The notes: generated by a model not told the origin, from the sequence alone. A stretch of DNA of 64,000 nucleotides from Leptothrix sp. (in: b-proteobacteria) (GCA_013822685.1 PNKV01000003.1:186001-250000), one strand, 5' to 3'; positions 17,225 through 26,391 are shown, counted from the first letter of the stretch. Made by a program: numbers and translations.

Positions 17225-17974
17225 CTAGGGCGCGGCGGGTTCGTCGCGCCACTGGCCGCCCTTGAGCGTTTGGTGCGGCCTGAAATGCGTTTTGTAGGCC
17301 ATCTTGCGGCTCTGCTCGATCCAGTAGCCCAGGTACACGTGCGGCAGGTTCAACTGCTGCGCCTGATCGATCTGCCAAAGCACGCTGTAGGTACCGTAAC
17401 TGCGGTGAGCTTCGGGTTCGTAGAAGGTGTAGACCGCTGACAGCCCGTCATTGAGGATGTCCAGGATCGACACCATCTTGAGTGCACCCTGCGCCTGGCC
17501 TTCTTGGGGTGGCTCACGGAACTCCACCAGCCGCGAGTTGACCCGGCTTTGCAGCAGGAACTGGGTGTACTGGTCGACCGAATCGTGGTCCATGCCCCCG
17601 CCTTTGTGGCGCCCGGCCTGGTAACGCAGGTAAAGCTGGTAGTGCTCGGGTGTGAAACACAGCCGCAGCACACGCGCCTCCAGGCCTTGGTGCAGCTTCC
17701 AGGCGCGCAATTGGCTGCGGCTGGCCTCAAAGCGCTCCACAGGGATCCGCAAAGGCACGCAGGCTTGGCAGCCATCGCAATAAGGGCGGTAGGTGAACAT
17801 CCCGCTGCGCCGAAAACCGTTGGCCACCAAGCCGGAGTAAACGTCGGCGTTGATCAGGTGGCTGGGCGTGGCGACCTGTGACCGTGCCACCTTGCCATCC
17901 AGGTAGCTGCAAGGGTAGGGCGCCGTGGCATAGAACTGCAAGGAAGCCAGGGGAAGGTCTTTGAGGTGCGTCAC
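17225..17974 (-). CDS. bpt: Aspartate/glutamate leucyltransferase (arginyltransferase family)
   Basis: The 249-residue protein shows the ATE/Bpt pattern: [38 protein letters not shown], the CxxC pair in [13 protein letters not shown], and C-terminal [20 protein letters not shown]. Bpt attaches leucine from Leu-tRNA to proteins with N-terminal Asp or Glu, marking them for ClpS/ClpAP degradation. Its start overlaps the stop of aat by ATGA (17971-17974), so the two N-degron transferases form one translationally coupled unit. It converges with the SIMPL gene. Confidence 0.93.
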   Translation of the reverse strand: MTHLKDLPLASLQFYATAPYPCSYLDGKVARSQVATPSHLINADVYSGLVANGFRRSGMFTYRPYCDGCQACVPLRIPVERFEASRSQLRAWKLHQGLEARVLRLCFTPEHYQLYLRYQAGRHKGGGMDHDSVDQYTQFLLQSRVNSRLVEFREPPQEGQAQGALKMVSILDILNDGLSAVYTFYEPEAHRSYGTYSVLWQIDQAQQLNLPHVYLGYWIEQSRKMAYKTHFRPHQTLKGGQWRDEPAAP

Positions 17975-18708
17975 GCTGCCAAATCCAGGTGGGACCAGAA
18001 TGAATCATCATAGGCCCAAAATTGCGGCCCCTTGAGATCGACGACACCCCTCAAATGGGCTTCGAATTCAGCGCGCGGCCAGGTGCGCCCGCCCAGCGAT
18101 GCCAGGTGGCTGGTGCGCTGCTGGCAATCAATGGTAGTGATGCCGTGGGCCCGGCAAAAGCAAACCAGCGCCGCCAGCGCGATCTTGGATGCATCGGGCT
18201 GGCGCGTGAACATGGATTCGCCGTAGAACATCTGGCCCAGGCCGATGCCATACAAGCCGCCCACCAGCTGGCCGTCCACCCAGGTCTCGAACGAGTGCAC
18301 CTGCCCCGCGGCATGCCAGCGCTTGTAGGCCGCCTGCATATCAGGAACGATCCACGTGCCGTTTTGGCCATGGCGTGGTGCGTTGGCGCAAGCTTCGATC
18401 ACCTGGTCAAAAGCGCTGTCGATGCGGATCTCGAAGCCGGGTGTGCGCAAGAACCTGCTGATGGTCTTGCGCAAGGATCGGGTCAGTTTGAACTCGGCCA
18501 CCGGCAGCACCATGCGCGGATCCGGCGTCCACCAGAGGATGGGTTGGCCCTCGCTGAACCAGGGGAAAATGCCGTGCCGGTAAGCATCGGTCAGGCGCGC
18601 CACGCTCAAATCGCCGCCAGCCGCCAACAAGCCAGGGGCATCGGTGGCCGCACTCCATGCATGGGCGGTATCGGGGAAGGGGTCGAGTGCGTTAAGCCAA
18701 GTGATCAT
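17971..18708 (-). CDS. aat: Leucyl/phenylalanyl-tRNA--protein transferase
   Basis: The 245-residue protein has the Aat core: [36 protein letters not shown], [19 protein letters not shown] [22 protein letters not shown], and [17 protein letters not shown]. It adds Leu or Phe to proteins with N-terminal Arg or Lys. The family-like start is ATG 18708 (MITWLNAL). Seven thymines and the phasin terminator hairpin come directly before it, so no ribosome site is visible. An in-frame GTG at 18732 lies in the hairpin loop. Translation initiation is therefore uncertain. Confidence 0.9.
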   Translation of the reverse strand: MITWLNALDPFPDTAHAWSAATDAPGLLAAGGDLSVARLTDAYRHGIFPWFSEGQPILWWTPDPRMVLPVAEFKLTRSLRKTISRFLRTPGFEIRIDSAFDQVIEACANAPRHGQNGTWIVPDMQAAYKRWHAAGQVHSFETWVDGQLVGGLYGIGLGQMFYGESMFTRQPDASKIALAALVCFCRAHGITTIDCQQRTSHLASLGGRTWPRAEFEAHLRGVVDLKGPQFWAYDDSFWSHLDLAA

Positions 18709-18739
18709 AAAAAAAGCCCGATGGCGAACCACCGGGCTT
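18709..18739 (-). terminator. Intrinsic terminator of the phasin gene
   Basis: On the minus strand AAGCCCG (18739-18733) and CGGGCTT (18720-18714) form a stem over a 12-base loop, followed by a run of seven T ending at 18709. The next base starts the aat ATG at 18708. Confidence 0.8.
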
Positions 18740-18799
18740 AAGGGTACCTTGAACGAATTTCAGGAGGTACCGAGGAGACAACCTTTCAGCCCCAAGAAA

Positions 18800-19354
18800 T
18801 CAGGCAGCCTTGCGTGGCTTGGCCGTGGCAGCTTGGGTGGCCTTGACGGCCGTGTTGGAGATGGCTTGGAAGTTGGCTTCGGCCACATCGGCGGCTTGCT
18901 TGGCGGCCTTGTGCACCGAATCAAAAGCATTGTTGGCAGCGGCCACGGCCGACTTGACCAACACCACGGCGTTTTCAGTGCCGGCGGGTGCGTTCTTCAC
19001 AGCGTTGTCCACCACGGACATGAATTTCTTCTGGGCTTCAGACATTTGGCCTTCGGCAACCTTGCTGACTTCAGCGCTGGTGCTGGAAGCGATGTCGTAC
19101 AGGTGACGGCTGTAAGCAGCGGCCTTTTCGGCGGATGGTTGCAGCAGGCTGGTGTTCAGGGCCAGCAGCTCCTGGGCGTCTTTCACCGACAGGACAGCCT
19201 TGGTGTGCTCGGACACTTCATCCATCGTGGCCTTGGCCACTTGCAGGTTCAGCTCGACCAACTTTTCCACGCCTTCAAAAGCCTTTTGGCCCAGATCCAG
19301 CAACGTGGCGATGTTGGCTTTGTGATTGGCCATGAGTTGTTCAGCGGTCAGCAT
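18800..19354 (-). CDS. phaP: Phasin, PhaP family
   Basis: The 184-residue, helix-rich protein matches granule-associated phasins: an N-terminal MLTAEQLMANHKANIATLLDLGQKAFEGVEKLVELNLQ, a central LLALNTSLLQPSAEKAAAYSRHLYDIAS and an alanine/lysine-rich tail ending KPRKAA. Phasins coat polyhydroxyalkanoate granules. This shows that the organism stores PHA, although no synthesis genes are in the window. GGAGA lies seven bases before the ATG. A perfect dyad (19411-19425) upstream could bind a PhaR-like repressor. An intrinsic terminator follows. Confidence 0.9.
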   Translation of the reverse strand: MLTAEQLMANHKANIATLLDLGQKAFEGVEKLVELNLQVAKATMDEVSEHTKAVLSVKDAQELLALNTSLLQPSAEKAAAYSRHLYDIASSTSAEVSKVAEGQMSEAQKKFMSVVDNAVKNAPAGTENAVVLVKSAVAAANNAFDSVHKAAKQAADVAEANFQAISNTAVKATQAATAKPRKAA

Positions 19355-19410
19355 GTCATATCTCCGTAAGATTGATGGGTTAAGTCGCTGCGCTCTGTCT
19401 CAAACTGCTT

Positions 19411-19425
19411 TGTTGCGCTGCAACA
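19411..19425. promoter_or_regulatory. Perfect dyad upstream of phaP (candidate PhaR operator)
   Basis: TGTTGC (19411-19416) and GCAACA (19420-19425) form a perfect inverted repeat around GCT, 57-71 bases upstream of the phaP start. PHA granule genes are commonly repressed by PhaR at TGC-rich dyads, so PhaR is a candidate. The assignment is inferred. Confidence 0.4.
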
Positions 19426-19448
19426 TGTCGGCAAGTATATGGATCTGC

Positions 19449-19471
19449 AACCACTTTGCAAGTGGTTTTTT
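19449..19471 (+). terminator. Intrinsic-terminator-like hairpin in the phaP-ppa intergenic region
   Basis: AACCACTT (19449-19456) and AAGTGGTT (19460-19467) form a perfect 8-bp stem with a three-base loop, continued by further T residues. It is oriented to stop plus-strand transcription about 120 bases before ppa. It may insulate ppa from antisense transcription of the phaP region, or act in a long ppa leader. Confidence 0.5.
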
Positions 19472-19587
19472 GTGCGGTGCAGCAAAAGGTGGGTGAAAGC
19501 CCCGTTTTTTGCGTCTCAGGCGGGGTGAGGTGCAAGCTTGGCCTACACTTGGCGTCCTCGAATCCACACACTCCTGATCGATTAATC

Positions 19588-20124
19588 ATGAGCCTGCTGC
19601 TAGTCCCTCCCGGTGCCAAGGCACCCGATGCGTTCAACGTCATCATTGAAATCTCGGCCAATTCCGACCCGGTCAAGTACGAAGTCGACCATGAAACCGG
19701 CGCGGTTTTCGTCGACCGCTTCATGGGCACAGCGATGCACTATCCGTGCAACTACGGTTATGTACCTCAAACCCTGGCCGATGACGGAGACCCAGTCGAT
19801 GTGCTGGTGGTGACGCCTTTCCCGCTGCCTCCTGGCGTGGTGGTGGCCTGCCGCCCCCTGGGCATCCTGAAGATGGACGACGAAGCCGGTGGCGACTCCA
19901 AACTGGTGGCCGTGCCCACCGAAAAGATCTTGCCGATGTACTCCAAGATCAAGTCGACGGACGACCTGCCCGAGCAACTGCTCAAGCAGATCCAGCACTT
20001 CTTTGAGCACTACAAGGATCTGGAACCTGGCAAGTGGGTGAAGGTGATTGGCTGGGCAGGCATTGAAGATGCCAAGACGGAAGTCACCCAAGGCATTGCC
20101 AACTACAACAAGCAGCACGCCTGA
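19588..20124 (+). CDS. ppa: Inorganic pyrophosphatase (family I)
   Basis: The 178-residue protein has the soluble family I pattern: [55 protein letters not shown] (the Asp-rich signature) and [18 protein letters not shown]. It hydrolyses pyrophosphate with Mg2+ and pulls biosynthetic reactions forward. ATG 19588 gives the canonical MSLLLVPPG start. A strong bidirectional terminator follows, shared with the convergent aminotransferase gene. Confidence 0.95.
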   Translation: MSLLLVPPGAKAPDAFNVIIEISANSDPVKYEVDHETGAVFVDRFMGTAMHYPCNYGYVPQTLADDGDPVDVLVVTPFPLPPGVVVACRPLGILKMDDEAGGDSKLVAVPTEKILPMYSKIKSTDDLPEQLLKQIQHFFEHYKDLEPGKWVKVIGWAGIEDAKTEVTQGIANYNKQHA

Positions 20125-20146
20125 TTTTCCAATCCAGCTTGCGTTG

Positions 20147-20186
20147 AAAAAAACCGCCACAGCCCTCACGGGCTCGGCGGTTTTTT
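20147..20186. terminator. Bidirectional intrinsic terminator between ppa and the aminotransferase
   Basis: AACCGCC (20152-20158) pairs with GGCGGTT (20176-20182), with an inner AGCC/GGCT stem. A-runs on the left and T-runs on the right give U tracts for both strands. It separates two convergent genes. Confidence 0.85.
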
Positions 20187-20206
20187 ATTGGGCGCGGCTA
20201 CTAGGT

Positions 20207-21529
20207 TTATTCGAGGCGCTTGATCACCTTGGCCAGGGTCGAGGCGATCTGGTCAATCTGGCCATCGTTGATGATCAAAGGTGGCGAGATGGCGATGTTG
20301 TCGCCCGCGGCACGCACGAGAACACCTTCGTCCCAGCAGCCCAGGAAGGCCTCGAAAGCTCGGCGACCGGGGGCCGCGCCAGCACGAGGCGCGAACTCAA
20401 CCGCGACGACTGCACCCGTGTTGCGGATGTCAACCACATTGGGCAATCCCTTGAGGCTGTGGAAAGCCTCTTCAAACTTGCCGTCCAATTGCGCCGCCCG
20501 GGTCAACAAGCCTTCTTCTTCATAAGTGTCCAAAGTGCCGTGGGCGGCGGCGCAGGCCATGGGGTGGGCTGAATAGGTGTAACCGTGCGGCAGCTCGATC
20601 GCGGCTGGCGGGCCTTGCATGAAGGTGTCGTGGATTCCTTGCTTGGCAAACACGGCGCCCATGGGAATCACACCGTTGGTGATGCCCTTGGCGGCGGTCA
20701 GCAGGTCAGGCGTGACGCCGTAGTGCTGTGCCGCGAAAGGCGAACCCAGTCGCCCAAAGCCGGAAATCACTTCGTCAAAGATGAGCAGAATGCCGTGCTT
20801 GTCGCAGATATCGCGCAGGCGCTGCAGGTAACCTTTGGGCGGCAGCAACACGCCGGTCGAGCCGGCCATGGGTTCCACGATGACGGCAGCGATGGTGGAC
20901 GCGTCGTGCAGCGTCACCAGGCGTTCCAGGTCGTCCGCTAATTCGGCACCGTGCTCGGGCTGGCCTTTGGTGAAGGCGTTGCGGCCCAGGTCATGGGTGT
21001 GGCGCAGGTGGTCCACGCCCGTCACTAGGTTGCCGAAGAGTTTGCGGTTGGGGCCCAGGCCACCCACGGCGGTGCCTGCGAAGTTGACGCCGTGATACCC
21101 CCTTTCGCGCCCGATCAGGCGCGTGCGGTGGCCTTCGCCGCGCAGGCGGTGGTAGGCGATGGCGATCTTCAGGGCCGTGTCCACGGCTTCAGATCCCGAG
21201 TTGGTGAAGAACACCTTGTTGAGGCCTTCGGGCGTGAGCTTCACCAGCCGCTCGGCCAAGGAAAACGCCAAAGGATGGCCCATCTGGAAGGGCGGGGCGT
21301 AATCCATCTCCGCCACTTGGCGGGCGATGGCGTTAACGATGCGTGGCCGGGCGTGGCCGGCATTGACACACCACAGGCCTGAGGTGCCGTCCAGGATCTC
21401 GCGCCCTTCAGGCGTCCAGTAGTGCATGCCGCTGGCCTTGGCCAACATGCGCGGTGACTGCTTGAATTCCCGGTTTGCCGTGAATGGCATCCAGAAGGCG
21501 TCCATGTTTGGGTTCACGTTGTGCTCCAT
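20207..21529 (-). CDS. Class III omega-aminotransferase (beta-alanine:pyruvate type)
   Basis: The 440-residue PLP enzyme has FTNSGSEAVDTALKIA, RERGYHGVNFAGTAVGG, LIFDEVISGFGRLG (cofactor Asp) and TAAKGITNGVIPMGAV (Schiff-base Lys), and it ends in VLVRAAGDNIAISPPLIIN. The N-terminal FWMPFTANREFKQSPRML is typical of beta-alanine:pyruvate transaminases (EC 2.6.1.18), which move amino groups from beta-alanine and other omega-amines to pyruvate. ATG 21529 is chosen. A TTG three codons upstream is possible. It is divergent from aceA and shares the 21530-21710 promoter region. Confidence 0.87.
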   Translation of the reverse strand: MEHNVNPNMDAFWMPFTANREFKQSPRMLAKASGMHYWTPEGREILDGTSGLWCVNAGHARPRIVNAIARQVAEMDYAPPFQMGHPLAFSLAERLVKLTPEGLNKVFFTNSGSEAVDTALKIAIAYHRLRGEGHRTRLIGRERGYHGVNFAGTAVGGLGPNRKLFGNLVTGVDHLRHTHDLGRNAFTKGQPEHGAELADDLERLVTLHDASTIAAVIVEPMAGSTGVLLPPKGYLQRLRDICDKHGILLIFDEVISGFGRLGSPFAAQHYGVTPDLLTAAKGITNGVIPMGAVFAKQGIHDTFMQGPPAAIELPHGYTYSAHPMACAAAHGTLDTYEEEGLLTRAAQLDGKFEEAFHSLKGLPNVVDIRNTGAVVAVEFAPRAGAAPGRRAFEAFLGCWDEGVLVRAAGDNIAISPPLIINDGQIDQIASTLAKVIKRLE

Positions 21530-21618
21530 GTGTTTCAAGTCACCCTACATCATTGGCAGGGCCTTGACATTTGTACGCCCAAAAACCGACAGGGATGGCA
21601 AAGGTGCCAAAAATTTGA

Positions 21619-21632
21619 GTCTTATATAAGAC
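21619..21632. promoter_or_regulatory. Perfect 14-bp palindrome in the aceA/aminotransferase promoter region
   Basis: GTCTTATATAAGAC is its own reverse complement. It lies eight bases upstream of a good -35 box for aceA (TTGAAA 21641-21646, 16-bp spacer, TAGAAT 21663-21668). Position suggests an activator or repressor site for glyoxylate-shunt control. AT-centred palindromes of this kind are typical of GntR/FadR-like regulators. The regulator is not known. Confidence 0.55.
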
Positions 21633-21640
21633 ATAAGTCT

Positions 21641-21668
21641 TTGAAATTTGCGCCGAACTCTGTAGAAT
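21641..21668 (+). promoter_or_regulatory. Sigma70-type promoter of aceA
   Basis: TTGAAA (21641-21646) and TAGAAT (21663-21668) are separated by 16 bases. Transcription would begin near 21675, about 36 bases before the aceA ATG, which has GGAGA seven bases upstream. Confidence 0.55.
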
Positions 21669-21710
21669 CACGGGTTTTCCTCGTACCCACCAACCTCCCC
21701 CGGAGATGTC

Positions 21711-23027
21711 ATGACGAAACTCACCCGCGAACAACAGATCGCCGCCCTGGAAAAAGACTGGGCTGAAAACCCCCGCTGGAAGCTGGTCAAGCGCGGTTAC
21801 TCCGCAGCTGACGTCGTGCGTCTGCGCGGCAGCCTGCAGCCTGAGTACACCCTGGCCAAGAACGGCGCTGAAAAGCTGTGGGAAAAAGTCAACGGCGGCG
21901 CCAAGAAGGGTTACGTCAACGCTTTCGGTGCCATCACCGCCGGTCAAGCCATGCAACAAGCCAAGGCTGGCCTGGAAGCCGTGTACCTGTCGGGCTGGCA
22001 AGTCGCCGCCGACGGCAACACCTCCGAAACCATGTACCCCGACCAATCGCTGTACGCGTACGACTCGGTGCCCACCATGGTTCGCCGCATCAACAACACG
22101 TTCAAGCGCGCTGACGAAATCCAATGGGGCCGTGGCATCAACCCAGGCGATGAAGGTTTCGTTGACTACTTCCTGCCGATCGTCGCTGACGCTGAAGCCG
22201 GTTTCGGTGGCGTTCTGAACGCTTTCGAACTGATGAAGAACATGATCGCTTCGGGCGCTGCTGGTGTTCACTTCGAAGACCAACTGGCTGCCGTGAAGAA
22301 GTGCGGCCACATGGGCGGCAAGGTGCTGGTTCCTACGCGTGAAGCCGTTGAGAAGCTGATCGCTGCTCGTTTCGCTGCCGACGTGATGGGCGTGCCCACC
22401 ATCGTTCTGGCCCGCACCGATGCTGAAGCAGCCAACCTGCTGACCAGCGACTGCGATGCCAACGACCAACCGTTCGTCACCGGCGAGCGCACGCAAGAAG
22501 GCTTCTACCGCGTCAAGAACGGTCTGGAACAAGCCATCAGCCGTGGCGTTGCTTACGCTCCGTACGCCGACCTGGTGTGGTGTGAAACCGGCGTGCCTGA
22601 CATCGGCTTCGCCCGCGAATTCGCGCAAGCTGTGCACGCTGCCTGCCCCGGCAAGCTGCTGTCGTACAACTGCTCGCCTTCGTTCAACTGGAAGAAGAAC
22701 CTCAACGACAAGCAAATCGCTTCGTTCCAAGAGGACCTGTCGGCCCTGGGCTACAAGTACCAGTTCATCACGCTGGCTGGTATCCACATCAACTGGTACA
22801 ACACGTTCCAGTTTGCTCACTCCTACGCCAACGGCGAAGGCATGAAGCACTACACCGAAATGGTTCAAGAGCCAGAATTCGCTGCTCGCGAAAAGGGCTA
22901 CACCTTCGTGTCGCACCAACAAGAAGTCGGCGCTGGCTACTTCGACGACGTGACCACCGTGATCCAAGGTGGTTCGTCTTCCGTGAAGGCCCTGACCGGC
23001 TCGACCGAAGAAGAACAGTTCCACTGA
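21711..23027 (+). CDS. aceA: Isocitrate lyase
   Basis: The 438-residue protein has isocitrate lyase landmarks: [35 protein letters not shown], the catalytic [17 protein letters not shown] loop and the C-terminal [14 protein letters not shown]. It splits isocitrate to glyoxylate and succinate, the first step of the glyoxylate bypass needed for growth on acetate or fatty acids. Malate synthase is not in the window. Codon use is visibly biased to the most common codons, as in highly expressed genes. A palindromic site and a sigma70 promoter lie upstream and a strong terminator follows. Confidence 0.96.
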   Translation: MTKLTREQQIAALEKDWAENPRWKLVKRGYSAADVVRLRGSLQPEYTLAKNGAEKLWEKVNGGAKKGYVNAFGAITAGQAMQQAKAGLEAVYLSGWQVAADGNTSETMYPDQSLYAYDSVPTMVRRINNTFKRADEIQWGRGINPGDEGFVDYFLPIVADAEAGFGGVLNAFELMKNMIASGAAGVHFEDQLAAVKKCGHMGGKVLVPTREAVEKLIAARFAADVMGVPTIVLARTDAEAANLLTSDCDANDQPFVTGERTQEGFYRVKNGLEQAISRGVAYAPYADLVWCETGVPDIGFAREFAQAVHAACPGKLLSYNCSPSFNWKKNLNDKQIASFQEDLSALGYKYQFITLAGIHINWYNTFQFAHSYANGEGMKHYTEMVQEPEFAAREKGYTFVSHQQEVGAGYFDDVTTVIQGGSSSVKALTGSTEEEQFH

Positions 23028-23075
23028 TCGGCGCGGGCCGCAAGGCCCGTGGCTGCAAAGCAGTCGGACATGCGG

Positions 23076-23102
23076 ACGGCACCTTAGGGTGCCGTTTTTT
23101 TT
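23076..23102 (+). terminator. Intrinsic terminator of aceA
   Basis: CGGCACC (23077-23083) and GGTGCCG (23088-23094) form a short-loop stem followed by eight T. A second GC-rich hairpin (CGGGCC, GCAA loop, GGCCCG) lies upstream at about 23034-23049. Confidence 0.85.
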
Positions 23103-23133
23103 GCCTGCGCGGCGGTGGTAGGTGAATCAGGGT

Positions 23134-24135
23134 TTAGAACTTCAGCGTGATCACACCGCCCAATGCCCATGCGCGACCGCGATGGATGCTTGCATCGGTG
23201 CGTGGCCAGAAATGGCCCGCGATGATTTCGCCCAACACGAAATCTTGGTGGATGGGTTGCACCCATTTTGTCTGCAGGCCCAGATCAGTGATCGGAACGG
23301 CAGCACCTGCCACGCCGCTGAAAAGCGCTTCCAGCGACAGGACGCGCTGAGCGCCAAACGATTGATGCAGGCCCAAGTTGCTGGACCAGGCAAACTTTGG
23401 CGATTGCTGAGTGATCGTTGCTGCGTTGAGCCAGCGTGCCGCCAGCGTTGGTGAAAAAGCATGTTCGTAGGATCCCACCGTCGTCGAGCCGAGCCGGTCG
23501 TCACGGGTCAAAAACAAGGTCTCGCGGAAATCAATCCGATCGGTGGCGCTGAGCTGCCAATCATGGCGGTAACGAACCTGGGCGTAAGGTTTCAAACCGC
23601 TGCGAAAGCCCAACCGAAAGTCGACCGCCTCCAGCAACTTCATGCCGAATCCGGCGAAGAACGACGAGTCCCTGCGGTCGCTGGGAAGCAACAACTGCTG
23701 GCGTGAGAAGGCCTCAGGTTGATCGGTGATGACCTCGCGCTGGTTGTCGTTGCCCACGAACAGGTATTTGTAGCTTTCAAAATTGGGCAAGCGCAAGCGC
23801 GCGTTGAAGCGCACGCCGGTGTCCAGTGATTGATCTTGTCGTTTCAGCAGGCTCAGGCTCAGTTGGCCTTGAGTGACTTCGCCGCCTTCTGAAAAAGGTT
23901 TGTCGCCAAACCAGCTGTCCACGCCACTGGCCAGCCATTCAACCGTTGACCGCACGGTGCTTCGCGTGGATTCCGCAACCTGCTCGATGGTGGGGCCCGA
24001 TCGGGGCTCGTCCGTGACCTGTGCACTCACAGAAGTGTGCAGACTGGTCGCCCAGGCCAGGACCACGGCGCCGACCACGCGGTGGTCAGGTTGGCGGTGG
24101 CGAAAGAAGGCAAAGGGTTCACCGTTGTGGGCCAC
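23134..24135 (-). CDS. Putative outer-membrane beta-barrel protein, function unknown
   Basis: The 333-residue protein has a hydrophobic signal-like region (VVGAVVLAWATSLHTSVSA, about 20-38). Alternating beta strands with aromatic girdle residues follow (LDTGVRFNARLRLPNF, VDFRLGFRSGLKPYAQVRYRHDW, ATITQQSPKFAWSSNLGLHQSF), and the last residue is phenylalanine (VITLKF), the usual end of outer-membrane barrels. The start is a GTG at 24135 with AAGGAAG upstream. It converges with aceA. I do not recognise a named family. Confidence 0.6.
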   Translation of the reverse strand: MAHNGEPFAFFRHRQPDHRVVGAVVLAWATSLHTSVSAQVTDEPRSGPTIEQVAESTRSTVRSTVEWLASGVDSWFGDKPFSEGGEVTQGQLSLSLLKRQDQSLDTGVRFNARLRLPNFESYKYLFVGNDNQREVITDQPEAFSRQQLLLPSDRRDSSFFAGFGMKLLEAVDFRLGFRSGLKPYAQVRYRHDWQLSATDRIDFRETLFLTRDDRLGSTTVGSYEHAFSPTLAARWLNAATITQQSPKFAWSSNLGLHQSFGAQRVLSLEALFSGVAGAAVPITDLGLQTKWVQPIHQDFVLGEIIAGHFWPRTDASIHRGRAWALGGVITLKF

Positions 24136-24322
24136 GCGCGCTTCCTTGTGCTGTGATGCATCAACAGGCTCAGAACGGCTGTCCTGCGCTTGTGTGAAAT
24201 GATGATCGCACAGGGCCCTGCCAAGCCTCAGGGCTTTTTCCCTGGATCCGCGATGTGGAACAGGTTAAAATCCACATAACCGATTCATCTATTCATCAAG
24301 AGCGAGAAAGGCAATCACGGTT

Positions 24323-24373
24323 ATGACACCGCGAACGACGACCACCACTACTTCGACCTCCACCGAGGTCTAA
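24323..24373 (+). CDS. Threonine-rich leader peptide of the thrS operon
   Basis: A 16-codon open frame encodes [16 protein letters not shown], nine of sixteen residues being threonine and six of them consecutive (codons ACG ACG ACC ACC ACT ACT). It precedes thrS by 92 bases, with a terminator in between. GAGAAAGG lies 11 bases upstream as a weak ribosome site. This has the form of the leader peptides of thr, his and phe attenuators, in which ribosome stalling at the regulatory codons decides terminator formation. The remaining DNA between the barrel gene and this peptide (24136-24322) holds only a possible -10 (TAAAAT at 24266). Confidence 0.75.
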   Translation: MTPRTTTTTTSTSTEV

Positions 24374-24380
24374 AAGGCTG

Positions 24381-24441
24381 GCCGCTGCTTCATTGCTTTT
24401 CTCCCCTCATTGAAAAAGCGCGGCTCACCCCGCGCTTTTTT
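24381..24441 (+). promoter_or_regulatory. thrS transcription attenuator (antiterminator versus terminator)
   Basis: The terminator arm AAAAAGCGCGG (24413-24423) pairs with CCGCGCTTTTT (24430-24440). The same left arm can instead pair with upstream GCTTTT (24395-24400) and GCCGC (24381-24385), an exact match to AAAAGC plus GCGGC with a nine-base bulge. A ribosome at the leader stop codon (24371) would cover GCCGC and let the terminator form. One stalled on the threonine codons would leave it free. A small hairpin GACCTC/GAGGTC (24355-24370) spans the last codons. Confidence 0.7.
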
Positions 24442-24465
24442 AATGGCTCAACCCACAGGTTCATC

Positions 24466-26385
24466 ATGATTTCGATCCAGCTTCCCGACGGTTCCAAACG
24501 CGAATTCCCCGGCCCGGTCACCATCGCTGACGTGGCAGCCTCCATCGGCGCAGGCTTGGCCAAGGCCGCGCTGGCAGGTCGCGTGGGGCAGGGCGACAAC
24601 GCCCGCGTGGTGGACACCAGTTATTTGATGGATGCCGACACATCGCTGGCCATCATCACGGACAAGGACTCGGCTGGCTTGGATGTGATCCGCCACTCCA
24701 CCGCTCACTTGCTGGCCTATGCCGTCAAGGAATTGTTCCCTGAAGCACAAGTCACCATCGGCCCCACCATCGAGAACGGCTTCTATTACGACTTCGCGTA
24801 CAAGCGCCCCTTCACGCCCGACGATCTGATCGCCATCGAGAAGAAGATGGGCGATCTGGCCAAGAAGGACGAGAAGGTTGAGCGCCGCGTGCTGCCGCGC
24901 GACGAGGCCGTGGCTTACTTCAAAAGCCTGGGCGAGCACTACAAGGCCGAGATCATCGAAAGCATCCCGGCCGACCAGGACGTGTCGCTTTACAGCGAAG
25001 GTGCCTTCACCGACCTGTGCCGCGGCCCCCACGTGCCCAGCACCGGCAAGCTCAAGCACTTCAAGTTGATGAAGGTGGCTGGTGCCTACTGGCGTGGCGA
25101 CCACCGCAACGAGCAACTGCAGCGAATCTACGGCACGGCCTGGGCCACCAAGGATGATCTGCAAAAGTACTTGACCCTGCTGGAGGAAGCCGAAAAGCGC
25201 GACCACCGCAAGCTGGGCCGCGAACTCGACCTGTTCCACATCGACGACCACGCACCAGGCGTCGTGTTCTGGCACCCCAACGGCTGGACGGTGTGGCAAG
25301 CGGTTGAGCAGTACATGCGCCAGGTCTACCGCGACAACGGCTACAACGAAGTCAAGGGCCCGCAGATCCTCGACAAGACGCTGTGGGAGAAGACCGGCCA
25401 CTGGGACAAGTACCGCGAGAACATGTTCACCACCGAATCGGAAAAGCGCGACTATGCGCTCAAGCCGATGAACTGCCCAGGCCACATCCTGATCTTCAAC
25501 CAAGGCATCAAGAGCTACCGTGACCTGCCCGTGCGCTACGGTGAATTCGGCCAATGCCACCGCAATGAGCCCACCGGCGGCCTTCACGGCATCATGCGCG
25601 TGCGCGGCTTCACGCAGGACGACGGCCACATCTTCTGCACCGAAGACCAGATCCTGCAGGAGTGCGTGGACTTCACGGCGCTGCTGCAGAAGGTCTACCA
25701 AGACTTTGGCTTCACCGACATCATCTACAAGGTGGCCACGCGCCCCGAAGCCCGCATCGGCAGCGATGAAGTCTGGGACAAGGCAGAGCAAGCCCTGATC
25801 GAAAGCCTGCGCGCCACCGGCAGCGAATTCGAGATCGCCCCGGGCGAGGGCGCCTTCTACGGTCCCAAGATCGAATACACCCTGAAGGACGCCCTGGGCC
25901 GCCACTGGCAGTGCGGCACGATCCAGGTCGATTTCTCGATGCCGCAGCGCCTGAATGCTGAATACGTGACGGACACCAGCGAGCGCCAGCACCCCGTGAT
26001 GCTGCACCGCGCCATCCTGGGCAGCCTGGAGCGTTTCATCGGGATTTTGATCGAACAGCACGCCGGCGCGCTGCCGGTTTGGCTGGCGCCGACCCAGGTT
26101 GTGGTGCTCAACATCACCGATTCGCAAGCGGAATACGTCAAAGAGGTGACCAAAACATTGCAGAAACAAGGACTTAGGGTCAAATTGGATTTGCGAAACG
26201 AGAAAATCACCTATAAAATCCGCGAGCATTCGCTACAGAAGGTGCCTTACATCCTCGTTGTCGGTGACAAAGAGAAGGATGCTGGCGCCGTCGCCGTGCG
26301 CGCCCGGGGCAATCAAGACCTCGGTGTGATGTCGCTAGACAGCTTCTCCCAGAGGATTGCTCAAGACATCGCCAGCAAGGCTTGA
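24466..26385 (+). CDS. thrS: Threonyl-tRNA synthetase
   Basis: The 639-residue protein has the full ThrRS layout: an N-terminal TGS domain (1-62), an editing domain with [16 protein letters not shown] and the [12 protein letters not shown] metal site, a class II catalytic core with [10 protein letters not shown] and [35 protein letters not shown], and a C-terminal anticodon-binding domain ([17 protein letters not shown]). It charges tRNA-Thr and heads the operon thrS-infC-rpmI-rplT-pheS-adh-pheT-ihfA-merR. A threonine-rich leader peptide and attenuator precede it, so charged tRNA-Thr supply probably sets operon expression. Confidence 0.97.
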   Translation: MISIQLPDGSKREFPGPVTIADVAASIGAGLAKAALAGRVGQGDNARVVDTSYLMDADTSLAIITDKDSAGLDVIRHSTAHLLAYAVKELFPEAQVTIGPTIENGFYYDFAYKRPFTPDDLIAIEKKMGDLAKKDEKVERRVLPRDEAVAYFKSLGEHYKAEIIESIPADQDVSLYSEGAFTDLCRGPHVPSTGKLKHFKLMKVAGAYWRGDHRNEQLQRIYGTAWATKDDLQKYLTLLEEAEKRDHRKLGRELDLFHIDDHAPGVVFWHPNGWTVWQAVEQYMRQVYRDNGYNEVKGPQILDKTLWEKTGHWDKYRENMFTTESEKRDYALKPMNCPGHILIFNQGIKSYRDLPVRYGEFGQCHRNEPTGGLHGIMRVRGFTQDDGHIFCTEDQILQECVDFTALLQKVYQDFGFTDIIYKVATRPEARIGSDEVWDKAEQALIESLRATGSEFEIAPGEGAFYGPKIEYTLKDALGRHWQCGTIQVDFSMPQRLNAEYVTDTSERQHPVMLHRAILGSLERFIGILIEQHAGALPVWLAPTQVVVLNITDSQAEYVKEVTKTLQKQGLRVKLDLRNEKITYKIREHSLQKVPYILVVGDKEKDAGAVAVRARGNQDLGVMSLDSFSQRIAQDIASKA

Positions 26386-26391
26386 GGTGAA

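Noticed and set aside
24448..26229. A 593-codon open frame antisense to thrS
   Set aside because: Same artefact. The sense strand encodes a textbook threonyl-tRNA synthetase.
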